From: Nitrospirillum viridazoti CBAmc
GTDB taxonomy: Bacteria > Pseudomonadota > Alphaproteobacteria > Azospirillales > Azospirillaceae
Assembly: GCF_000730165.1 (NCBI RefSeq)
Contig: NZ_CP022112.1
Coordinates: 1,218,001-1,282,000 of the forward strand
Direction: 5' to 3'
DNA: 64,000 bases
The notes under the pieces were generated by a model. That model made no database searches. It was not told where the DNA came from and saw only the letters and a program-made list of their open reading frames with translations. The position numbers and the translations under genes were made by a program. Of this stretch, positions 19,569 through 28,436 are shown one piece after another; the stretch's first letter is position 1, and each line of letters opens with the position of its first letter.

Positions 19569-21819
19569 AGGTCAGCCGGATGCCGACGGTGCGCGGCCGC
19601 ATGGTGCCATAGCGGCTGGCCAGGAACGCCTCGGGATGGATGTAGGTGATGGAGGCGTCGTCGAAGAGGTTCTCGACATAAGCCGTGGCCGTCCATTTGT
19701 CGCGCGCCACGCTGAAGCTCATGTTCACATTGTTATAGCTGTCGGTGTAGCCGAAGGTGGGGTTGATGGTCTGCGGCTGTCCCGGCACCCGCGGGAACTC
19801 GCTGGGAAAGGACCCCACATGCTGGAAATTGATGGCGACGTTGCCCATCATGTCCGGCGTCACATCGAAGGCGTACTGGGCGTAGGCGGATCCCTGGAAA
19901 TGCGGTGACGACAGGCTGGCGCCCAGCACGGCGCCGGAAATCGCCGCCTCGGCCGCGCTGAGCTTCGTCACCCGGGCGTCATTGAACGAACCGTTCAGGC
20001 CGATGGTGAGGCCGGTGACGGGCACGGCGGCGATCTCGAACTCGATGCCCTTGCTTTGTGCCGCGCCGATGTTGGTGGCGAACTGCACCGAGTCCGACAC
20101 GCGGTTGGCCTGGACCTGGATGTTGCTCCAGTCGATCAGGTAGAGCGCCAGGTTCGCCGACAGCCGGCCGTCAAACCACCGACCCTTGGCGCCGATCTCA
20201 TAGTTGGTCAGGTCGTCGGAATCCGCGCCGTTGGGAATGATCAGGTCGTTGGCGTTGACCGTGCTGGGCCGCCCGGCATAGGCGTTGACCACGGGGGCGC
20301 GGAAGCCGGTGGCGATGGTCGCGTAGGTCGTCAGTTCCGGGATGGGCTTGAACGACGCGCTGACCTTGTAGGACGGCTGGCTGCCCTCCGCCTTCGTGCC
20401 GGTGGCCGGCGGCGTCGAGGTGATGGTCAAGGGTCCCGACCTGCCCAGCAAGGCGTTCGTCAGATAATTGGAGTTGTAGCCGCCCGTGGTGAACGCCTGG
20501 GCATCCAGGCCGCCATAGCGCAGGCCGCCGGTCAGCCAGAAGTCGTCCGTGACGTGGTAGGTCAGCTCACCAAAACCCGCCAGCTCATGCGAGTTCGTGT
20601 AGGTGTAAAGGCGTTGGTAATACTGATCCGGCACGCCGGTGATGTTGTGCGCCTTCAGGTAGGCGATGTCCGAGCGGTAGAGGTAGTTGATGTCCAGCCG
20701 GCGATCCAAATAGAAGGTGCCGATGGTCCAATCCCATTTGCCGCCGGGATCGGACGACAGCCGCGCCTCCTCCACGAAGGTGTTCTGGAAGGCGGACGCA
20801 TCCAGGCCGAAGGGAATGGCGCCGGCGAAGGTGCCGGCCAGGTCCACGAAGAACTGCTGGTCGAATTCCGACCAGGTCGTCGAACTGGTGAAGTGCGCGC
20901 CGTCGAACTGATAGTCGATGGTGCCGTTGACGGTGCCCAGCTTGCCGGTGAACAGGTCCGGCTCGTTGGAGTTGCGCTTGTACTTGCCCAGCCGGGGATC
21001 GACCAGGGCGCTGTCATGCGGGTTGCTGTCCTCATACGAGGCCAGCAGCTTGATCTGCAGGCGGTCCGACCCCTTGAGCAACAGGCTCATGCGGCCGCCG
21101 GTGTCGATCAGCGTGTTGGCGTTGTGCACGCCGGTGCCCAGGTTGTCGACCCAACCCTCCTCATGGCGGTAGAAGCCCACCATGCGCAGCGCCAGCTTGT
21201 CCTCCACCAGCGGCACGTTGACCATGGCGTCATAGCGCTGGCGCCAGGAGTCCGATCCGGTCAGGGCGACATCGGCCAGGGCGCTGCTGTCATATTGGGT
21301 CACGTCGGGGCTCTTGAGCAGGATGCGCAGGGCGCCCGACAGCGAGCCCGACCCGAACAGCGTCCCCTGCGGACCGCGCAAGAACTCCACGCGTTCCACG
21401 TCGAACAGGTTGGGATCCAGAACGGTGGTGTTGCCGGTGGTGGAGATGGGCAGTTCGTCGATGTAGACGGCGACGCTGCTTTGCAGGTTGGCGCCATAGC
21501 CATTGGTGGCGATGCCGCGGGCCGTGAAATTGTTGAAGTTGGCGGTGGGCTTGTTCAGCACCACGCCCGGCGTCTCGCGCGCCAGCCCCTCATAACCGAC
21601 GATGCCCTGCTTGGTCAGTTCCTCCTGCGAGAACGCGGTGACGCTCAGCGGCACGTCCTGCAGACGCTCGGGCCGGCGGGTGGCGGTGACGACAATTTCC
21701 TGCAGGGCGTCGGAGGCGGACGCCTTGGGCGCCGTTGACGCGGTATCCTGCGCCCGGGCCGAAACCGTGGACGTGAGTAACGTGGCCGCGCACGCGGACA
21801 CGAGCAGCTTGGCTCTCAT
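19558..21819 (-). CDS. TonB-dependent receptor of module A
   Basis: A 753-residue receptor: signal peptide to about residue 23 (STVSARA), TonB-box region LQEIVVTATRRPERLQDVPLSV, plug with DVERVEFLRGPQGTLFGSGSLSGALRIL, and a barrel with RVSDSVQFATNIGAAQSKG and the terminal strand RTVGIRLTYGI. It is a clear paralogue of the module B receptor, which shares these segments almost unchanged. It is first in a five-gene minus-strand operon and is preceded by GGGAGG and by a palindrome at 21902. The uptake substrate is unknown; the module suggests an ester. Confidence 0.94.
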   Translation of the reverse strand: MRAKLLVSACAATLLTSTVSARAQDTASTAPKASASDALQEIVVTATRRPERLQDVPLSVTAFSQEELTKQGIVGYEGLARETPGVVLNKPTANFNNFTARGIATNGYGANLQSSVAVYIDELPISTTGNTTVLDPNLFDVERVEFLRGPQGTLFGSGSLSGALRILLKSPDVTQYDSSALADVALTGSDSWRQRYDAMVNVPLVEDKLALRMVGFYRHEEGWVDNLGTGVHNANTLIDTGGRMSLLLKGSDRLQIKLLASYEDSNPHDSALVDPRLGKYKRNSNEPDLFTGKLGTVNGTIDYQFDGAHFTSSTTWSEFDQQFFVDLAGTFAGAIPFGLDASAFQNTFVEEARLSSDPGGKWDWTIGTFYLDRRLDINYLYRSDIAYLKAHNITGVPDQYYQRLYTYTNSHELAGFGELTYHVTDDFWLTGGLRYGGLDAQAFTTGGYNSNYLTNALLGRSGPLTITSTPPATGTKAEGSQPSYKVSASFKPIPELTTYATIATGFRAPVVNAYAGRPSTVNANDLIIPNGADSDDLTNYEIGAKGRWFDGRLSANLALYLIDWSNIQVQANRVSDSVQFATNIGAAQSKGIEFEIAAVPVTGLTIGLNGSFNDARVTKLSAAEAAISGAVLGASLSSPHFQGSAYAQYAFDVTPDMMGNVAINFQHVGSFPSEFPRVPGQPQTINPTFGYTDSYNNVNMSFSVARDKWTATAYVENLFDDASITYIHPEAFLASRYGTMRPRTVGIRLTYGI

Positions 21820-21901
21820 GACGTGTTAATCCTCCCGTGCGTCGCCGATCGAACGTCGGCGTATGGGCGTCACCATGAGGCAGGCGCACCTCCATGTCAA
21901 C

Positions 21902-21923
21902 ATTCACTCTCACGTGTGTGAAT
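21902..21923. promoter_or_regulatory. Palindromic operator-like site upstream of the module A operon
   Basis: Arms ATTCAC and GTGAAT surround a 10-nt centre that itself contains CACGTG. The site is about 83-104 bp upstream of the TonB receptor ATG. The half ATTCACTC recurs near the module A SDR gene. The module A TetR protein is the likely ligand; this is an inference. Confidence 0.55.
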
Positions 21924-22101
21924 ATTATGGTCATGGCAGCAGGCCGGGCTTGGGAATGTGCGTGAGGGGGTTGGCGGAGATCACCGCGCGGGCTGGGTCC
22001 AAACCCTGACGCCGCTATTCCCCGGCGCGCGCCACCCGGTTGCGCTAGAGGTAGGCGTGGTGTCTATAAAGCCCGCCTGACAGGCAAAGAAGGATCCCGC
22101 G

Positions 22102-24027
22102 TTGAAGACCTTAGGTTCTGCCGCCGTCGCCCTTCTCCTGGTGGCGGGTTCCGCCTCGGCGCAACCCGGTGCCGGCCCCCAGCCGGTGACGTCGGCGCCA
22201 TTCGTCCCGGCACCCCAGGACAGGCCCTTCAACGGCGCCATCCGGCTGGAGGTGGACGCGACGGATACCGTGCACAGGGTCTTCACCGTCCATGAAACCA
22301 TCCCGGTGCAGCAGGCCGGCCGCATGGTCCTGCTGTACCCGGAATATGAGACGGGCAGCCACGCCGCCACCGCCTCCATCGCGGCGCTGGCGGGCCTGAC
22401 GCTGCATGCGGGCGGCCAGCCCCTGGCCTGGCGTCGCGACCCGCTGAACCCCTACGCCTTCGAGGTGGAGGTGCCGGCGGGCGTCACCGCCGTCGAGGCC
22501 GACTTCCAGTTCCTGTCCCCCACCGGCCCGCGCCAGGGGCCCATGCGCATGACGCCCGGCATGGTCACCATCGCCTGGCAGACCCTGTTGCTGTACCCGG
22601 CCGGCTGGTTCACCCGCGACATACCCGTGGCGGCCAGCCTGCGCCTGCCCACCGGCATGACCCCGGCCACCACCCTGGCGCCCACTTCCGGCGCCGGGGG
22701 AATGCTGAGCTTCGCGACTGAGACGCTGGAGGATCTGGTCGATTCCCCGGTTTATGCCGGCCGCCATGTCCGCGAGGTTCCGCTGTCACAAGACAAGGCG
22801 GCGCCGGTGACCCTGGCGCTGCTGGCGGAAAAAGCCGAGGATCTGGAGACCACGCCGACGCAGATCGCGGGCCTTGCCCGCATGGTATCGCAGACCCACC
22901 GCCTGCTGGGGTCAGCGCACTACCGCCGCTACGCCCTGATCGTGGCGCTTAACGACCAACTGCCGGGCCCCGGCGGGTTCGAGCACATGGAGTCCAGCGA
23001 GAACGCGGTGCCGCCGGACTTCTTCCAGGCCGCCGACGGCTATGCCGTCTACCAGGACCTATTCGCGCACGAGTTCGTCCATTCCTGGAACGGCCGCTAC
23101 CGCCAGCCGGCCGGCCTGTGGGCCCCGACCTACAACCAGCCGGTCGATGGCAGCCTGCTTTGGGTCTATGAGGGGCAGACGGAGTTTTGGGGCCGTGTGC
23201 TGGCGGCACGCGCCGGCCTGAGGACGGCGGCGCAGACGCTGGATGCCCTGGCGATCGATGCCGCCGTCGCCCAATCCCGTGTCGGCCGGGCGTGGAAGTC
23301 GCTGCAGGACAGCGCCAACGACCCGTCCATCGCCATCGGCCGGCCCATGGTGTGGCGCGATTGGCAACGGCGGGAGGATTATTATGGCGAGGGCGTGCTG
23401 CTGTGGCTGGATGCCGACAGCCTCATCCGCGAGCGCACGGGCGGCAAGCGCGGCCTGGACGACGTGGCGCGCGCCCTGTTCGGCGGCCCGGCCGGGGACC
23501 GGGTGATCCGCACCTATGGCTTCGACGACGTCTGCGCCGCCCTCAACAGCGTATTGCCCTTCGACTGGGCCGCCTTCCTGCGCCGGCGGCTGGACGCGCA
23601 CGACGACACCGGACTGTTGGATGGCCTGACGCGGGGCGGCTATCGCCTGGTCTTCACCGACACACCCACCGACTATTTCCGGCAGACGGAGACGGACGGC
23701 GGTGGTATCGACCTCAGCTACTCCATCGGCTTGGTGGTGGACGCCAAGGGCCAGGCCCGCGCCGTCGCCTGGAACGGCCCGGCCTTCCGCGCCGGCCTGA
23801 CCGTCGGCAGCCGCCTCACCGCGGTCAACGGCCAACCCTTCAGCAGCGACAGGCTGATCGAGGCGGTACGGCAAGCGGCCACCCGTCCGGTCGAGCTGCG
23901 CTTCGACAGCGACGGGGCGGACCATACCGCCGCCGTCGACTATCATGGGACCTTGCGCTATCCCCGCCTGGAACGCGTCACCGGCACGCCCGACCGCCTG
24001 ACGGCGCTTTTACGGCCTCTGCCGTGA
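22102..24027 (+). CDS. M61 family peptidase with PDZ domain
   Basis: A 641-residue secreted metallopeptidase of the glycyl aminopeptidase (M61) family. It starts with TTG, preceded by GAAGGA, and a signal peptide ending GSASA at 20. An N-terminal beta-domain (about 40-230) is followed by the gluzincin catalytic region: GGFEHMESS at 291-299, the zinc motif HEFVH at 323-327 and the downstream Glu in YEGQTEFWG near 361. A PDZ-like domain (RAGLTVGSRLTAVNGQPFSSDRLIEAV) lies in the last 100 residues. It is monocistronic and divergent from the module A receptor. In the family it removes N-terminal Gly or Ala residues in the periplasm; the specificity here is unknown. Confidence 0.93.
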   Translation: MKTLGSAAVALLLVAGSASAQPGAGPQPVTSAPFVPAPQDRPFNGAIRLEVDATDTVHRVFTVHETIPVQQAGRMVLLYPEYETGSHAATASIAALAGLTLHAGGQPLAWRRDPLNPYAFEVEVPAGVTAVEADFQFLSPTGPRQGPMRMTPGMVTIAWQTLLLYPAGWFTRDIPVAASLRLPTGMTPATTLAPTSGAGGMLSFATETLEDLVDSPVYAGRHVREVPLSQDKAAPVTLALLAEKAEDLETTPTQIAGLARMVSQTHRLLGSAHYRRYALIVALNDQLPGPGGFEHMESSENAVPPDFFQAADGYAVYQDLFAHEFVHSWNGRYRQPAGLWAPTYNQPVDGSLLWVYEGQTEFWGRVLAARAGLRTAAQTLDALAIDAAVAQSRVGRAWKSLQDSANDPSIAIGRPMVWRDWQRREDYYGEGVLLWLDADSLIRERTGGKRGLDDVARALFGGPAGDRVIRTYGFDDVCAALNSVLPFDWAAFLRRRLDAHDDTGLLDGLTRGGYRLVFTDTPTDYFRQTETDGGGIDLSYSIGLVVDAKGQARAVAWNGPAFRAGLTVGSRLTAVNGQPFSSDRLIEAVRQAATRPVELRFDSDGADHTAAVDYHGTLRYPRLERVTGTPDRLTALLRPLP

Positions 24028-24063
24028 CGGCAGCCGGCGCGGGAATCACGCAAGCCCCGCCGC

Positions 24064-24825
24064 TCATTTACCGCCGGTCACATCGAGGAAGGTGCCGGTG
24101 ATGAAGGACGCCTCGGCGCTGGCCAACCACAGGATCGCGCGGGCGACCTCCTCCGGTTGGCCGCCCCTTCCCATGGGGATGGTGTCCTTGACACGATCAA
24201 CCCGGCCCGGCTCGCCACCGCTGGCATGCATGTCGGTATAGATGTGACCGGGGCGAATGCAATTGACGCGGATCCCCTCCCGCGCCACCTCTTTCGCGAA
24301 GCCGATGGTGAACGTCTCGACGGCGCCCTTGGACGCGGCGTAATCGACATATTCGTTGGGGCTGCCAAGCCGGGCCGACGCCGACGAGATGTTGATCACG
24401 GCGCCGCCCCGCCCGTTGTGGCGATAGGCCATGCGCTTCACCGCCTGTTGCGCGCACAGGATGGGGCCAATCGCGTTGACCAGGAAGATGCGCCGCATCC
24501 GCTCGAACGCCAAATCCTCCAGCCGGGATTGCCGCGCCAGCATGGCGGCGTTGTTGACCAAGACATCGATCCGCCCGAACACTTGGTCGATCGCGGCGAA
24601 CAGGTCGGCGACCTGCGCCGGATCGGCACTATCGGCGCGCACGGGCAGAGCCCGGCGCCCGGCCGCCTCCACATCCGCCGCCACCGCCTGGGCGGCGGCC
24701 TCGTCGGACAGGAAGCTGATCGCCACGTCATAGCCTTGCGTGGCCGCGAGCCGGGCCGTCGCCGCGCCGATGCCGCGACTTCCCCCCGTTATCAGCATCA
24801 GCGGCGCATCAGAGACAGTATTCAT
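24064..24825 (-). CDS. SDR family oxidoreductase
   Basis: A 253-residue classical short-chain dehydrogenase. It has TGGSRGIGAATARLAATQGYDV for the cofactor, NNAAMLARQS, the catalytic ISSAS...YVDYAASK, and the C-terminal GGQPEEVARAILWLAS...TGTFLDVTGGK typical of FabG/glucose-dehydrogenase-like enzymes. AAAGG is 8 nt before the ATG. It follows the MFS gene at 24874 in the same direction with a 48-bp gap containing a triplicated 15-bp repeat, so the two are probably co-transcribed. The substrate cannot be told from the sequence. Confidence 0.92.
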   Translation of the reverse strand: MNTVSDAPLMLITGGSRGIGAATARLAATQGYDVAISFLSDEAAAQAVAADVEAAGRRALPVRADSADPAQVADLFAAIDQVFGRIDVLVNNAAMLARQSRLEDLAFERMRRIFLVNAIGPILCAQQAVKRMAYRHNGRGGAVINISSASARLGSPNEYVDYAASKGAVETFTIGFAKEVAREGIRVNCIRPGHIYTDMHASGGEPGRVDRVKDTIPMGRGGQPEEVARAILWLASAEASFITGTFLDVTGGK

Positions 24826-24838
24826 TGGATCAACCTTT

Positions 24839-24883
24839 CTATTTCACCTGGCCCTATTTCACGCGGCCCTGTTTCACGCGGCG
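24839..24883. repeat. Three tandem 15-bp units spanning the MFS stop codon
   Basis: Three near-identical units of the form CTATTTCACGCGGCC run from 24839 to 24883. Because 15 is a multiple of three, each unit gives a TGA in the MFS reading frame, so the gene ends with three in-frame stops 15 bp apart. The first stop met by the ribosome is at 24874-24876. Confidence 0.85.
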
Positions 24884-26073
24884 GTGCCGCACAGGTGGGG
24901 GCGCAACGCCAGAACAAGCGGGACAATCAGGGCGGCGGTCGCGGCGGAGGCCAGCACGCCGACGGTCTGGCTGCTGTGGTCGGCGATCGCGCCGTAAAGG
25001 ATAGGTGCGACGCCGCCGGAGCCGATCACGCTGGTGTAAAAGACGGCGAAGGCGCGGCCCGTATCGGCGCCCGAAAGCTCAGGCACGGTGCCGTAAAGCA
25101 CCGAAGAGGTGCCGTTGAGAACGACGCCGAGCAGCGGAAGCAAGATCAGCGTCTGCGTCAGGGGTGTGAACAGCGTCGCCATGATCAGCACGGCGGTCGC
25201 GGCCTCGGTCACAATGACGGTTCCGACCACACCCAGCCGTTCCCCCAGCCAGCCGCACGTCGCCTTCCCGAACGCGCCGCCGATGAACAGCAGGCCAAGG
25301 GCCAACCCCACGGTGGGCGAACCCCCGCCCTGTCCGTGGATGAGGAAGGGCAGAAACAGTAAATAGCCCATGCGGGTGGCCGTATCGAGCCCGCCTATCG
25401 CCGTGAGAATCCCGAAGCCGCCGCGGCCACGACGGCCGGAATGGCCAACTGGCGCGGCCTTTCCCAGGGCGGTCGCCCCCCGCGCCAGCGATGTCAGGGC
25501 GATCGCGACGACGACGCCAAGCACCACCATCAGGCCCAGCACCGCCCGCCAGGCGAGGACGGGCAGCAGGACCGCGACGAGCGCCGGCAGCAAGGCCTTT
25601 CCGAGGTCGCCCGAAAAATTGTAGATGCCGAGCGGGCGGCGCGACGCCCTGCCGTAACTGTCGGCGACGAGCATCGAGCCGCGTGGATGCTGGATGCTGG
25701 ACCCGGCGCCGGCCACGATAAGACCGACGCAAAGGCCGGCGAAGCCGAACGGCAACGCCACGACCAGCAGTCCCGTTGATGCGATGAGGGTCGACAGGAT
25801 CAGCGCCGACCGCGCGGAGACCCCGCGCAGAAGCCGGTCGGCCGGCAGTTGCAGCCCACCCATCGTTCCCGAATAAAGCGCGCGGATGAGGGCGAGCGCC
25901 GCGTAGGAAAGACCGAATTGCGCCTGCCACACCGGTAGGAACGCATAGAGCCCGTCGGTATAGCCGTCATGGAGCGCATGGGCGAGGCACGCGGCCAACA
26001 GGCTGCGCAATTTCGTCGTCGCTGGGGGGCTGGGGTCGCCCACCGTCGCGGAAAGGCCGGTCGAGGATGCCAT
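24874..26073 (-). CDS. MFS transporter (fosmidomycin-resistance/Fsr-like)
   Basis: About 399 residues from MASSTGLSATV at 26073, with 11-12 hydrophobic segments. The pattern LLAACLAHALHDGYTDGLYAFLPVWQAQFGLSYAALALIRALYSG and the later GSSIQHPRGSMLVADSYGRASRRPLGIYNFSGDLGKALLPAL match the Fsr-type MFS family, which includes exporters of small drugs. A GTG at 26124 could extend it by 17 residues. It diverges from the LysR gene at 26155, the usual layout for a LysR-controlled transporter, and is followed by an SDR gene. The export substrate is unknown. Confidence 0.9.
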   Translation of the reverse strand: MASSTGLSATVGDPSPPATTKLRSLLAACLAHALHDGYTDGLYAFLPVWQAQFGLSYAALALIRALYSGTMGGLQLPADRLLRGVSARSALILSTLIASTGLLVVALPFGFAGLCVGLIVAGAGSSIQHPRGSMLVADSYGRASRRPLGIYNFSGDLGKALLPALVAVLLPVLAWRAVLGLMVVLGVVVAIALTSLARGATALGKAAPVGHSGRRGRGGFGILTAIGGLDTATRMGYLLFLPFLIHGQGGGSPTVGLALGLLFIGGAFGKATCGWLGERLGVVGTVIVTEAATAVLIMATLFTPLTQTLILLPLLGVVLNGTSSVLYGTVPELSGADTGRAFAVFYTSVIGSGGVAPILYGAIADHSSQTVGVLASAATAALIVPLVLALRPHLCGTAA

Positions 26074-26154
26074 GGCGGGATGGTAGATAGGCGATAAATT
26101 TTCAACTAGCCTGTCATTGATCACGATATGCGTCAGCTTTAATCACGGGATTCC
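26074..26154. promoter_or_regulatory. Divergent MFS/LysR promoter region
   Basis: An 81-bp AT-richer gap (ATAAATTTTCAACTAG and TGATCACGATATGCG are visible) between the divergent MFS and LysR genes. LysR regulators usually bind such gaps, but no clear T-N11-A palindrome could be fixed by eye. Confidence 0.4.
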
Positions 26155-27075
26155 ATGCGCCGCCTGCCCCCCCTGAACGCGCTGCGCGTCTTCGAGGTCG
26201 CCGCCCGCACGGGCAGTTACGCCGAGGCGGCGGCGGAGCTTGGCGTAACCCATGGCGCGGTGAGCCGGCACATCGCCGCCCTGGAAGGCTGGCTGGGCCA
26301 GAGGCTGTTCACCAAGGAAGGCCGCCGCATGGTGGCGACGCCCATGGCGGGCATATTCGCGGCGGAAGTCGGCCTTTCCCTCGACCGCCTGGCTGTCGCC
26401 GCGGAGGCCTGCGGCCGGCCGGGCGCGCGCCGCATCCTGCGTGTCAGCGCGCCAACCAGCTTCGCGATGCGATGGCTGATCCCGCGCCTCGGCCGCTATC
26501 ATGCGGACCATCCGCATGTGGAGGTCGTGGTCACCACCGTCTCAACGGTGCTTGAGGCGTTGCGCGGGGGTGTGGACGTGGCGATCCGGCGGAGCACCGC
26601 GCGGGAGCACGCGTGGCCGCAGCACCGCGTCGTTCCGGTGCTGGATGACATCGACACGCTGATCATGAGCCCGGCGTTGTTCGCCCGCCGGCCCATCCTG
26701 CGGCCCGCCGACATCGAGGGGCACACCCTGCTGGCGACCGAGACACGCGGCGGCGACTGGGCCGACTGGCTGGAAGCGGCGGACCTGCACCACCTCGCCG
26801 GGCTTCCGCGCCAGGTGTTCGATCACTTCTTCGTGACGCGCCAGGCAGTGGAAGACGGGCTGGGCATCGGGATCGGCCCGCTGCCCATGCTGGAGATCGA
26901 TATCGCCGGGGGACGGCTGATGACGCCACTGCCGCAGATCCAAGTTCCGCGCCTGGGCTATGTCGCCGTCGTCCCGCGCCAGGCCGACGCCGCCAACCTG
27001 CTGACCGGTTTCGTCGACTGGCTTGTCGAAGAGGGGGGCCGTCCCCCGCCGGGCCCTGGGCCTACCCAACCGTAG
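26155..27075 (+). CDS. LysR family transcriptional regulator (GcvA-like)
   Basis: A 306-residue regulator. The N-terminal winged helix is LPPLNALRVFEVAARTGSYAEAAAELGVTHGAVSRHIAALEGWLGQRLFTKEGRRM and the effector domain starts near 93 (ILRVSAPTSFAMRWLIPRLGRYHADHPHVEV). The opening LPPLNALRVFEVAAR is characteristic of GcvA/AmpR-like members. It probably controls the divergent MFS-SDR pair and itself. Its stop overlaps the stop of the converging MHS transporter gene by 14 bp. Confidence 0.94.
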   Translation: MRRLPPLNALRVFEVAARTGSYAEAAAELGVTHGAVSRHIAALEGWLGQRLFTKEGRRMVATPMAGIFAAEVGLSLDRLAVAAEACGRPGARRILRVSAPTSFAMRWLIPRLGRYHADHPHVEVVVTTVSTVLEALRGGVDVAIRRSTAREHAWPQHRVVPVLDDIDTLIMSPALFARRPILRPADIEGHTLLATETRGGDWADWLEAADLHHLAGLPRQVFDHFFVTRQAVEDGLGIGIGPLPMLEIDIAGGRLMTPLPQIQVPRLGYVAVVPRQADAANLLTGFVDWLVEEGGRPPPGPGPTQP

Positions 27076-28405
27076 CGCGCGCCCTCGCCCGGCGGCCCCT
27101 CGCCCGGCGACCGAGGGCAAGGACGCTGAGGAAGGAAACGGCGCACATCGCGCCCAGGTAGACCGATATGGGTACCGTTGACTGGAAGCGCGCGAACAGC
27201 GCCGTGGCGATGATGGGGGCGAAGCCGCCACCGACGACGGAACCGACCTGATAACCGAGCGACGCGCCGGAATAGCGCACCTCGACGGGAAACAGTTCCG
27301 CGAACAGGGCGGCCTGCGGCCCGTACATCAGGCTGAGGAACAGCATCTCCACCGTGATCGCCAAGGTGATAAGGACGGGCGATGCCGTTTCAATCAGGGG
27401 AAACAGGGCGAAGGCCCAGAGACCGGCCAGCACGGCGCCGACCATGAATATGCCCCGGCGGCCGAATTTGTCGGAAACAGCCCCGCAGATGATGAGGACC
27501 GGCAGCATGAGCGCGCTGGCCAGCATCACGGCGGCCAGCAATGTCTCCTTCGCGATGCCCAGGGTCGCGGTACCGTAGGCGACGACATAGGTGATCGCCA
27601 TGTAGAAGCAGGTGTTGTTGGCGACGAAGGCGCCCCCCGCCAGCAGCACATCCCCAAGGTGGTCACGCAGGACCCTGGCCAGGGGCGGTCCCTGGACGGC
27701 GCCCGCCACAGTGGCCCCAACGGTCTCGAACTCCCCGGGTTCCTCCAGGTGACGCCGGACATAACCGCCGATCAGAACCAGCACGACGCTGAGCAGGAAC
27801 GGCAGGCGCCACCCCCACGCCAGGAAGGCCTGGGGTGCCAAGCCCTGGCCGACCAGCAGGAAGACGACGTTCGCCAGCACCAGGCCCACAGGTACGCCGA
27901 TCTGGACGAAACTGCCATAGAACCCGCGCCGTCCGCTGGGTGCGCTCTCGATCGCCATGAGCGCGGCGCCGCCCCACTGCCCGCCCACCGCCAGGCCCTG
28001 TGCGAACCGCAGGGCCACCAGCGCCAGGGGGGCGGCCACGCCGACCTGGGCATAGCCCGGCAACAGGCCGATGCCGGTGGTCGCAAGCCCCATCAGCAGC
28101 AGGGCGCCCGAAAGCGCGCGTTTGCGGCCGAAAACGTCCCCCAGATGGCCGAACACGACGCCGCCCAGGGGCCGCACGATGAACCCCACGGCGAAGGTGC
28201 TGAACGCCGCGATCTGCGCCACGAGCGGGGGCAGGTCGATGGGAAAGAACTGCGCCGGAAACACCAGGGCCGCCGCCGTTCCGTAGATGAAGAAGTCGTA
28301 CCACTCGATGGCCGCGGCGGCCGCAGCGGTGACGGCGACCTTGACGATGGACGCGCCAGGCGCGGGGACGATGGACGCGCCAGGCGCGGGCACCTTGCCG
28401 GTCAT
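27062..28405 (-). CDS. MFS transporter, metabolite:H+ symporter (MHS) family
   Basis: About 447 residues from MTGKVPAPGAS at 28405, chosen for the GGGGGAGGGGACG just upstream. Twelve hydrophobic segments; AIEWYDFFIYGTAAALVFPAQFFP, FIVRPLGGVVFGHLGDVFGRKRALSGALLLMGLATTGIGLLP and RFAQGLAVGGQWGGAALMAIESAP are signatures of ShiA/ProP-type proton symporters for organic acids or osmolytes. The N-terminal tail contains two copies of an eight-residue segment produced by a 24-bp tandem duplication. It follows the DUF3089 hydrolase gene by 31 bp and may import that enzyme's product. Its 3' end overlaps the LysR gene. Confidence 0.92.
   Translation of the reverse strand: MTGKVPAPGASIVPAPGASIVKVAVTAAAAAAIEWYDFFIYGTAAALVFPAQFFPIDLPPLVAQIAAFSTFAVGFIVRPLGGVVFGHLGDVFGRKRALSGALLLMGLATTGIGLLPGYAQVGVAAPLALVALRFAQGLAVGGQWGGAALMAIESAPSGRRGFYGSFVQIGVPVGLVLANVVFLLVGQGLAPQAFLAWGWRLPFLLSVVLVLIGGYVRRHLEEPGEFETVGATVAGAVQGPPLARVLRDHLGDVLLAGGAFVANNTCFYMAITYVVAYGTATLGIAKETLLAAVMLASALMLPVLIICGAVSDKFGRRGIFMVGAVLAGLWAFALFPLIETASPVLITLAITVEMLFLSLMYGPQAALFAELFPVEVRYSGASLGYQVGSVVGGGFAPIIATALFARFQSTVPISVYLGAMCAVSFLSVLALGRRARGRRARARATVG
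28343..28390. repeat. Perfect 24-bp tandem duplication in the MHS transporter N-terminus
   Basis: Two identical 24-bp units, 28343-28366 and 28367-28390, encode the repeated PAPGASIV segment in the cytoplasmic tail. The duplication is in frame and outside the membrane segments. Confidence 0.92.
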
Positions 28406-28436
28406 CGTCCCCTCCCCCTCTATTTTCTTATCCATT

